From the NCBI GenBank assembly GCA_964023205.1, contig OZ026839.1:13298386-13362385 (forward strand): a DNA stretch of 64,000 nt, read 5' to 3'. The notes under the pieces were generated by a model. The model did no database searches, was not told where the DNA came from, and saw nothing but the letters and a program-made list of their open reading frames with translations. The translations under genes and the position numbers were made by a program. Positions 34,701 to 46,700 of the stretch are shown piece after piece. The first letter of the stretch is position 1. Each line of letters begins with the position of its first letter. This DNA is from Lutraria lutraria (lineage: Eukaryota; Mollusca; Bivalvia; Venerida; Mactridae).

Positions 34701-37700
34701 CCTCTTTCTGGGGCTGCTCTGAAATAACCATAGCTCTCAAATGGGCCGTTAAACAACTGATAAACAAAATCTTGTAATCACAGCCCAGATCTCCTAGATG
34801 CTTGCATAATTGCCTAACATCAAAATGCAAGTATCTGGATGATTCAGACTAGAGCAGACAGAGCAATAATCTGGTTGCCATTCCATGTTGCAGTCCATCA
34901 AAGGAACAGGCGGGTACAGCCTTATTTACCAGGGCTCTGATTGGTCAATTTATTTAACCTATTTCATTGACTGCTGTCCATTTGTGAAGCATCCGGGATT
35001 TCCATATTTTCGTTAGTGTTAGATGTAGGCAAAGATGTTATAAATGTTCACAAAACTGCACCCTTCATTTAAAAATTCAAAGCGCTGAGAGTACTCGCTG
35101 TCAGGAGCGAAGCTTAAATGTGTTAGATAAAATCATCCTTAAAAATTTAAAGGCCTGTGTTATCATCATCATGAATTAGAATTCTAAGGTCAAGTATACA
35201 TGTACATGTATATACCGGTAGTTTTGACGCAATGTACATCTTTAAGCCAATTAACCACAACTACCAATGCAAAGCTGCACCTTTTAACTGTTTGCCTGTT
35301 TTCTATTCCTAATGCTAAAAGTCGTGTCATACAGTGAGGAATTACTAGCTACTGCACATTTTGAAAACTCAAACAAATTCAGTGCCTTCAGCGCTTTGAT
35401 CTGTATACAGTTAATATGTGAACTGTATAATTTTAATAAACCATCTGTCATTGTATAATCTCGATTTCTACCCTGAGAGACAATTATAGTATTCTGGCAC
35501 TACTTTTGTGAATGAAACTATTTTCAGTTTGTAGTAAATCTTGTTACCTGGACAAATTATGAATGACAATAATAATTTTGTGTGGATGAATAATTTTTCT
35601 ACTTTTTAGTTTTACAGTTTAAATTGCCAAAATATTTCCCAGGTTTCAAAATCAACAGAATCCTGCAATATATCTCTAACTTGTACCAAACTATAAAGTC
35701 TGCAATGTATACTACAAGTTGTACTAGTTTTCAACGCGGATGTAAGAGGCATCACTGCTTTGTAAGTAGAAAAAGTGGTGTACGTATAGCTACAGGAGCT
35801 CTGCTCCTAAAAAGATGTTAGAATTTGTTAAGAGGGCATTCATTTCAGAAACAAAGAGCTGGACATCAACAGGCAATCATTCTACTCTGTACAGAGTGAA
35901 CAGGGTCCAGTTTAACCGCTAACAAAGATTAAGGCAGAACTACCAGAGACCTGATAATGTGCTTCAAGGTTGTGGAAGTTACGGTTGTATGTTATAAACA
36001 CAACTATTACAGACAATACAACATAAAGTATACACATGATTGTATAATAGTATTTATACATAAGGAGAAATGTTGTGCTTGTGATAGGCTCATAAATTGT
36101 GTGTGACACTTGATTACATGAACTTGATAGCGTAATTCATATTATATTTATTGTACTAAGGCTATCATTAAAATATGTTGGTACACAGATACGTGACACA
36201 GTATTAACTGTGAGTAGGTTAGTAACTTAGTAGTCATTTTCTACCTTTTTATTCACATTAAATACTTGTATAGGATGATTTTATTAACCTGTCAAAGCTG
36301 AATAATTATATAGTTGCTGGTTGTGATTATTGATTATTTTTAGCTTGGAACCACAGTCGATAGTTTTCGTTTATTTTACCGTTATGAAATGTTCCAATCA
36401 ACGTGTTTATATAACGGTAATGTATATAACTTATGAAAGTAATCGAACCTCACCGAAGCTAAACATAAATGTAATCATTGACCATATAATTATGCAGCTT
36501 TGACAGTTTAATAAAATCGCACTATACTAAAACAAAAGGCAGGTATAATGATCTCAACAATTCATCGCAATAAATCACTAAAAAAAGATTTATGATAATT
36601 GGCAATTTTTTAAGGTCTGTCTGATGAAGAATAGATAGCAATACATCATATAATAGTTATGAAGTTTTGCAATCACTCAGCTACGGTGGCATAAAGGGGA
36701 CATAGGAAATATTTTTTATTACCGCCTGCGCACGTAGTGACTACAGCGTGCACACGTGATAATTACCATGTGTGTGTGTGATAGCTACTGCGTGCGCAAG
36801 TGAAAGCTACTGTGTGTGCACATAATAGCTACTACGTGCGCAGACGATAGCTGACCAATAAGAATACGTGTCAGTTCTGCCATTTTGATAACGGACAGGG
36901 AATCGCTAATTTGTAGTAGCTGTTATGTGCACACGTAAGACTATCACGTGCGCATGCAGTAGCTATCATGTATGCACATAGTAGCTATTGCGTGCGCACA
37001 TAGTAGCTTTTACTTATGCACACAGTAGATATCATGTACGCACGTGGTAATTATCAAGTGTGCACGCAGTAGCTATCACGTGCGCATGCAGTTGCTATCA
37101 CGTGCGCACCCAGATGCTTTCACATACGCACCCAGATGCTTTCACGTACGCACACAGTAGATATCACGTACGCACACAGTAGCTATCACGTGCGCACGCA
37201 GTAGCTTTCACGTGCGCACCCAGATGCTTTCACGTACGCACACAGTAGATATCACGTACGCATGTGGTAATTATCACTTGCGCACGACGTAGCTACTATA
37301 TTTCCTATGTCCCCTTTATGCCACCGTACTCAGCAGAGGGAAAGTAATTAGATATTATGAAGAAGTTTGATTAGATTCAAATGAAAAAAGGACAGCAGTT
37401 AAACATTCAATATTATCAGAGACAAATATATGAAGTCAAAACAAGCGTTGTAAATATAATGCACTTGAGTAAGTCACCTTCTCACAATATTTTCATACAT
37501 GCTGTTTGCTGCTGCCCCTATTGTAAATCAATCATTTGATATAAGCCAACCAGAGATGTTTTTACTTGTGGATGTATTAGATAATGGGTCGATCAGAAAT
37601 GAAGCCTAAATTTAAGAAAGTTAATTCAATGACAGCTACACTGTATTATATCAGTTAGTCTCACGGGACACCCCCACCCCCCTAGTCTATCAAAATATCA

Positions 37701-40700
37701 TCAAAATATCATATGAATGAGTTTTCAACCTGGGATGATATATATGCTCATAATGCTTGTATCAATACATGTATATGGTCTTTCAACAATACCTATTCTC
37801 TATTGTATCAAACATAGCACTAGCTCTTGCACCTGAGAATAAAAATAATGTATCCATAGCGTCAAATAATATGATTATAAATCATACCAACAATACAGAC
37901 AAAAAAATGCACTTCTGTAGTATTTCGCATTTTGATACAAAAAACATTCAGAGACATAATAAACAATAATAAAATATGTCTAAGGTCTCGGGATATCATA
38001 TAGAAGACAAGAACAAATACCTAGGGTGTAAAAAAAATATTTGTTTCTGATTAATCGACCTACCCTTATTTTTCCTGGCAACCCTAATCTTTACATACGA
38101 CCAGAGGGACCAGAGTACATCCAGTCTCACTCCTTTTACCTTTCCACACACTTTCAAAGTGCCAAAATAAATAATAAAAAGATCCTGAGCTACCTACTAC
38201 CCTATATGCATGTAACCAGAAATAAACAAATCATTTTAGGCCAAGGGCCCTAATTGTTTGATTCCATGCTTTGAAATATGTCTCAAATCTCACGTCAACA
38301 GGCCTATGTAGAGCAGAGATACAGGGTAAATTTTAATAGTTATAGTTGTAAGATTGACATAAAACGAACCATTGACGGCAATATTCTGGTAATCCCTGAA
38401 GTTACATCTGTTCCTCTCCCATAAACGGAGGTAGATTGAGTCAGTCGGTCCGTGTATAATACGACTCAACTCTTCGGTAGCATTCATAAAACCTGTAAAA
38501 CAAGGTGGCTTTTTACACAGGTGGTTATAAACTAAAATTTCTAATAAAGGACCACTGTAGGATAAGAGTTTTGAAGAAAAGATTTTTCGTAAAAATTCAC
38601 AACCATTTTTAACATTCTTATTCTAGATAAAATTCATTTTAGAATGAATAGCAATATGGCCACCCTTATTAACAGTTTTCTTGCAGTTACTCAACTTAAA
38701 CATCTAACATGGGGTCATGGCCCTGACTCATAGGTATACATACATAGACAGGCATTTTGAGGGTTCAACGCAACAGTGTCATAACTCATATTGAAATAAG
38801 AACAAGTTACGTCAGTGTTGCACTGAGCCCTCGATTTATTCTAATTGTCATCATTATATGCTTGTCTGAAACAGAAAACTTGAATAGGAAATGCAGCCCT
38901 TTTTCTATTGTTTTGGGAAACAGGTATTGGTTCCCTTTGATGGGGTAAATTTGCATTGTGAAACACTAAATTTGGGGATACATTTTGTAATTTAAATTAT
39001 TGTGAATGTTTTTCTCTCAGCGTGGAAAATATATACTCTTTTATTTGGGGTACGAGGGATGATACTGGACCCAAAAATGGCATAAAAGGGGTTTCGAGAG
39101 AAAAACATTGTTTTTTAGTAATATTTTTCACATTTCAAACATTAACCATAACATGATTACAAAAATGTTAATTACATACCCGTTGCATAAGAGAATGCTG
39201 GCCAATCCAGTTCATTTTCACCCACATATGGTAGTGGTTCAAAATTAGCCTGTACAAAAGGAAATGCACATAAAGTCAAGCTGATTGCACAAAGGATTTC
39301 ATATCATTCCAGCAACGAATTGTTTCTCATCACAAAGAGAAAATCAAAAATAATCTATTTAATATTTGAATAACACATACATTCAGAGAATATACAGTGG
39401 ACACATGCTAGAGATTTGAACACCCCTGAAAACTAGAACTCAGTCTCCGGTCCTGATTGTTTAGAACTGTAATAAAATATATATGTTCTTAACGTTCAAA
39501 TCTGCAAGGCAATTAAACTTGAATGGTCCAACAAACAATCAGACTGATTCTCATTGGCTGAAATAAATTACCAGGACTGACAAAATCATCTTCCAGTTTT
39601 CCGGCGATCTACCAGTACCTACCTGAAGTTGAACCATTTCCTTTAATATATGGAGTTGTTTCCCTTGTATATTTTGTATTGTGTAATGTTCTCATATTGT
39701 TTGTAGAGATATATAATGATGATATAATGATATGTACATTATAAGGTACTGACCGATAATGGATCATAAATTTGTATATAAAATTATATTTCATTTGTGA
39801 CAAGAGAGCTACAAACTGACTGATCTACGCTGTAGAAAATGGTGCAAGCTACTTTTGGAATTAATAAAAATTCTTACCAAAGATAATTCTGTGGAGTTAA
39901 ACCATTCACGTGGTAGATGGAAGTGGGCACTGATAGAGTCCCCTAACACTGCAATACCTCGAGGCTCAGAATTGGAACAAAATGATGATTCATAAGGCGC
40001 TCCATTGGATGGGTCTTTGCCCTGTTTTGATATAAATACAAACTCCATTAAAACAATGAGTCTTTAAAACATCAAATTTTACAACTTGATTCCAGGATGA
40101 ATAATTTTCATCCAGTGCTATAATGTACTAATTGCAGGATTTTCACTAGATATCCAAGGTTGAAGGTAAAAATGACCTATTATCGATTATAATTTGAAGA
40201 GTCAACAAAATTTCCTGCTAATGTAATAGTAAATTTGACTCTTTGGTTCATATTTTCAAGAGTCAGAAGCCATGTAAGCGGATCTTAAGGAATTCGGCTC
40301 AATGTATCCAGCAAAATATGTGTGTACCACTGGATTGAATTTTAATTCACTGAAGATTCAGATAAAGTGAAGTATACATGCCCCCTCCCCCAACATGTCC
40401 TTCTTTATTTGGAATAAAACAAAAATACAGTAAAACTTCGTTATTACGAGCATCGATATCATGAGCACTAGACTTATCTCGAGGAGATCTTGAAGTCCAG
40501 ATAATTTTTGTTCTTTCTTGTATATAAATTTCCATGTTTATTACGAAAATCGTTATCTCGATATCTCGAGCACATATCACGGTCCCTTGACTAAGCGTTA
40601 ATTACTATTATCTCGAGGAGTGTCATATTGGATATTGTTCACACCTGCATGTCAACCAGCGAATGCTGTTTTTCTACACGTCGTATAGATTGGGCAATAA

Positions 40701-43700
40701 AAGAACAAATCTTAATCGAGAATTTGTTTTTCACACCTTGTTAAAATTGGACAATGTACTTAAATGACAATGAAACTTGATTTGTTTATTGAAAGTTTGC
40801 AGTCATTTTTTAAGTATCAAATACTTATGATTTATGGTGATAATTATATATAATGGAGATCTTAATTATAAGAACTTAATTTTACAAGACTGGAAAGCAG
40901 AACACCAATACATATAATATGCAGATAAATCTATGATTCACTTACTGCTATCAATAAACAGAAAAAATGTATAACAAGAGGGCCAAGATGGCCCTTTATC
41001 GCTCACCTGAGAACAAAGGCACAATAATTAATGACCAGGTAATATAGTTTCCATCTCGTAAAACTCATTTTTACGTAGATTTTGAGATAAAAACCAACAA
41101 TGAAAGTATAAATTAATGAGTGTAAACAAGTTAAAATATAACAAATTTTCTGAGTCAAGGGCCCATAACTCTTGAAGTTCTGGTCCGATTCCGCCCATAA
41201 TCGAACTTGTCCAAGATCTTTTGGTTATACACATTTACTGAAAATATGATTAGGATTGGTGAATAAATGAAGGCGCTAGAGTGTAAACAAGCTAAATATA
41301 GCAAATTTTGTAATTCAAGGGCCCATAACTCTAGAAGTTATTGTCCGATTTTGCCCAAAATCAAACTTAGCCGAGACATTGTGGCCATATACATTGTGAG
41401 CAAGTTTAATCACGGTTCGTTAAGAGCTGCAGATGCTAGAGTGTAAACAAACTAATTGTGGACAGACGCTGGACATTCAACGATCCTAAAAGCTCACCTG
41501 ATGAATCAGGTGAGCTAAAAACACAATATGAGTAATCCAGCGAAGGGCTAATTTTCTATTAGCTTAATTAAGACATAACTATATGGCATTGATATACATA
41601 ATGTAGTAGTTTTCATGTTGTGTCACTACTACGTTTCACCATAATTATGTCAATAACACGATTTTCGGACATGGTATTGCACAATTGAAAACACACAAAG
41701 ATATTTATGGATTAAGAACTTTATTTAAATGTTCATTGCATATTTTATACATTCAACTACATTTAATATTATTTTCATCTTATATATCATGGCATACAAC
41801 TGACGTAAGCATTTCGTAGTATTACTGTTAATACACCCGTCAACGCGCATGACAGTATAGATACTCAGTTTGTTACAAAACCCGTTTATAACGAGCACGT
41901 ACCAGGTTTATCTTGAGCAATAAGTCTGGTCTGATGACTCCTCGAGATAACGAGGTTTTACTGTAGATAAAATGAAGTAATTACTCAGGTTCAAAGGTTT
42001 TAACAGCTCTTATTTGAACTACAATGCAACCTCCCTATAACAGCCACCAGTGGGGAGGACAGAAATGACTGTTGGAAGGAGGTGACTGTTGAGAGAGTGA
42101 AATTAGAGTAAAATGTCAATTTGGGTGGCTAGTATACTGGCTGTAACAGGGAGGTAGCTGTTGTTTGAAGGTGACCGTTCATGGAGGTTAGACTGTAATA
42201 AAATTCATATTTAAAGAATTACCTTAATTCCATTACAATTAGAGTCTTCTTCAATATCACCATTGATTGTTCTGAAAAAAATTCAATTTATTACAAATTT
42301 ACCAGTATCAATGAGCTCCTTCGACATAATACCCAGAGTTAGCTCCCTTCAGTCAATTTTGTCCAGGAGACATGAATAAATCTAATTAAAATCTAGGGAC
42401 ATTTATCTTGTTCCGGCAGGTCACAAAGAGCGCCTACAAGGAATATTCTGGTCTGTGACATTGACTTTAGTAGCCACACCCTTTTTATCATAATTACCAC
42501 TTTTTTTTTTTCAAATTAGATGCACAGACAGACTCATGGATAGCCAGACAGACAAATATTCAAACTCTATAAATCATTCCAGTAAATGTGCTTAATTCAG
42601 AACAACAGCTGCCTCCTTGGTTAAGGTCGCTGACTTCAAATCACTGTACAAATAACCTCACACTGATACTAGAGGGTCATGGGTTAGGGCCCAGCTACCG
42701 ACCATGTCTCTTCATATGAGAAAGTAGGCAGTAGCTTACGGAGGATAGGAGTCTAGTACTGGTTTTGCACAGAAACGATGCTTAGGTGAACTGTCCACCT
42801 CATATGACACTGACTGTATAAAAGTAGTGTAAAACTCAAACAAATAAAACATGGAAACAACCATAACAAGGTTAAGGTACTTAACAATATATGAATACAT
42901 ACCTTGCACCAGGATGTACAGATTTTTTATTATCGTTACAATCTTTTCCTCTCCATGAATATCCTCTGAGTGTCTACAAAATAAATATACATGCACAGTC
43001 AAACCTGTGAACAAAGGTCATCCTCAGGAAATAAATATGGCCGCTATTGATGGGTGATCTTTATAAGGAGGTAATTTTGTTCTAGAAAAAGGTCTTTATT
43101 CACAGGTAGATCTTTATTCGGAGGTGGCCACTAACACAGGTTTTACTGTACATGAATGTAAAAGAGAGATAGCTGCATAATCATAATGATCAACACGACA
43201 CAAAATTCAGCAACATTTGATCACTGCTCATAGCTTCCTAGGTTTAAAAACAACATTAATATCAAACTGGCATATTGTACAAATTATCCTGTAACAGAAT
43301 CTTACCACTGAAAAAATTCAAACCCATGACCTCTGGATCAGAAGTCACTAAGAATTGTACTGTCACAAACGACCGTACAGTGCCATTGCATACAATCAAA
43401 CCTGTGAACAAAGGCCACTCTTGGGAAAGACAAAATATGGCCTTTCTTGACAGGGGATTCTTATTCAGAGGTCATTTTGTTATAAATAATCAATGACAGT
43501 TTTTAAAGAATGGCCTTATTTACAGGTGGCCACTAACACAGGATTGACTGTACTTAACAAATTTAATTACAATACAATAGTTACCTCATACGGACTATGT
43601 CTGTCATCATCTAAATCAATGGCTGGATCATGGTTAGAAAATATCCTATAATTAAATCAAAGAACATAATAAAGTAAAATAGGATTTATATTATGAAAAT

Positions 43701-46700
43701 GAAAATCACCCAGTATATCAAAATAGTCTTAACAGGCACTTGATTCAAAGGGCCATAACTTCGTAATCAATTATTTGACACAGCATTTATCATTTCCTTT
43801 TATAAGTAGGATTTAATTTTCTTTGCATCATTTCTGGTAAACACTAAACACACATTAAAGTTTAATAAACTAAATAAAGATAATAAAATGTATGCTAATA
43901 CACAAGACACAACATTATTTTTCTGAACAATGGCAATCAAATATTATTCTTCCCTGTATACTGTGGCTATACTTACATATTCAACCAATTACAAATTTCT
44001 TTAATTCCTGGAAGGTCACAAATACCTGCTCCAAGTTTGGGCTGAAATACATGTGTTATTTATGAATCAGAGGTAAACAAGGACCCATAACCCATTACAC
44101 GAACAGTATTAAAATTACCATAAATTACTTTCTTTTAATCATCATTCTTTTTAAATAAGACAATTTTCTTGCATGAAACAAAACTAAAAACTAAGCTGAT
44201 GTTTTCTATAAATCTGTTAATTGTGATAAACAGCCATTTCAGATTATCACAAGAGTTACAGCCCTTGAATCAGTAAAATAGTAAAACAGTCAAATGTGTC
44301 AGATGTCTTTAATGACATTAAATAAGCTTAATCAATTTTACAGATAAGAATTCTGTGATAGTTACATGGATACATTTGTATTTACTTCAGTTTGTGAAAA
44401 TTCTAACAAGAATTGTTGAAACAACACTAACAAAGTACAACAACAACAACTTATGTTTATATCTATCACATAATACTTAACATACCATATTTAAATGTTT
44501 GGTTTTCTTCAGAAGTTCAGGATTTTCTGAATAGTGATAGAACTTGGGCTGAAAAAAATAATATAGAAAACATGATGCTACGTACTTCTTAATTATTGAA
44601 AATATAAAATATGACCTTTGAATAAGGGCCACCTGTCTACAAATTTATACCAGTGTTTTATCGGTTTATCTGTGTATTGCTATATCAGCTAGACAATATA
44701 TACATCACAAATTTAATATTTTTTCAGGATACCAACATTATCAGGTTTTGCTAAAATAACTGAACTTTATATTTTTTTATTATATTTTTTTTATCGTAAA
44801 AATAGTCCAAACACATTCTTCATGTATAATCTATGTCTAAATGCATGATATAATCTGTTATGCTGTTAAGGAGCGATACCCAGCTCTAAATTATGCTATT
44901 TTTGTGGACATAGTGTGTAAAAGTTTAACTTAGATTTGTATCATGATAAACTGATAATATACCATTGTTCTAAGATATCTAACATAACAATATGAGGGCT
45001 CAACGCAACAGTGTCGTAACTTATAATGAAATAGAACAAGTTACGCCAGTGTTGCGTTAAGCCCTTTATTATAGGCACCTTGGTTCATAATAAGAAGAAC
45101 AATTAGGCAAACATTTAACAAAGAAAATTCACTTCAAAACCGAGTTCTAGGAATTTATTATGTGATTGGTGATACATTGTTACCAAATTATATGTAGTTT
45201 TACTGTTGTCACAAAACATGACTGAACACATAATTATTTTTCATCATCAAATTATTTTATGAATTACAGTAAAACTCCAAAATTAAAACTATCATTGAGA
45301 CTGAATAAATTGGTCTTAATTAAGGTTTCCAAGTAGTCAAGTGAAAACACAGAGGTAATGATGTAAACGTTATATTTTTTCTTCATTTCAGTGAGTTTAA
45401 CGTCATTTTTCACTGATATTTCAGTGGGTTTAACGTCATTTTTCACTGATATTTCAGTGGGTTTAACATCATTTTTCACTGATATTTCAGTGGGGTTTAA
45501 CGCCATTTTTCACTGATATTTCGGTGCGTTTAACGCCATTTTTCACTGATATTTCAGTGGGGATTAATGCTATTTTTCACTGATATTTCAGTTATATACA
45601 GCTGCTGGTTCAACTTAGCAGTTTTCCTGGACTGAAGTCTAACCAGTACTAACTTATCCTTCCACAATGAGCTGGCAACTTCTCCAATTACAGAGAAAAT
45701 CATTATCAAGTTTTCATAGAAGGGTATGACCCGCAGCGATCGGGATTGGAGCCCAGCTCACAGGGTTACAAGTAAAAAAAACGCACTAACCACTGGGCTA
45801 TGGCCACAGCCTGTTGTAAACAGATCCAAAATTAAGAGCTTGTACGTAATACATGGGTGGTCCAGATAATAAGGTGGACATTATGTGAAGTTTTACTGAA
45901 TCGTTAAATCTTCAAATCTAACGTAACTTTCTTTTTAAAAGATGTTTGATTCATCAATAATGAACAGAAAAAGAATCAAGAACAACAACAATCTACCACT
46001 TAAATAAAACAGTCAAACTCTATTCAAAGCAATTTCCTGGAAAATCAGAGAAGTATTACGGTGAAAAATCACAAACAAGTCACAAGTAGTTCTATAAGTA
46101 CATAATCATACTGTGTTCTACAGATACACCTGATGCAATGGTTGCCTGTGACTGAAAGCCACTGAATTTACTCATTCTTATTTTTTGCTCTTATTTGATG
46201 AAAAACACAAGTGCTGCAAGCAAACGCTCGTCTGTTCATCGCCTCAGTGAGATCTATCCACCTATGAAGTTTCATGTTGCTACCTCTTACATAATTTCTG
46301 AGTTATTACCTACACAGACAATGCAGTGATCACAATAGCTGGACTTTTTTTTCAAAAATAGCCAAACTAAAAATGTATGAAAGAATCCCCTTAATAAAAG
46401 CCCACCATGCGTACAGTGGGATTTCTCCCTTTTATTCGTGACCTAGTTTACCAAGTTTGACTGTATTTGTAATTTGTCTGAAACAAGGTGCTCGTGATGT
46501 ATGATATACTGGTTTCCTAGAAGTCATGGATGAGTACAACATAGGATTTCCTCTGCCACACTAATAAATTGTGATATCTAACAATTGAAATAAGTACATA
46601 TTACTTGATTACTTAGTACATCCCACTTGAAATATTCCCATAGTATCCTGATCATATTGAAACTTCCTGTATTTTACATTTTTCTGAATTAGTTTATATT

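Noticed and set aside
45264..45506. Minus-strand open frame with repeated KPTEISVKNDV peptide
   Set aside because: It is the translation of a 33-34 bp minisatellite inside an AOAH intron. One unit has a 1-bp length change, and there is no splice or homology support.
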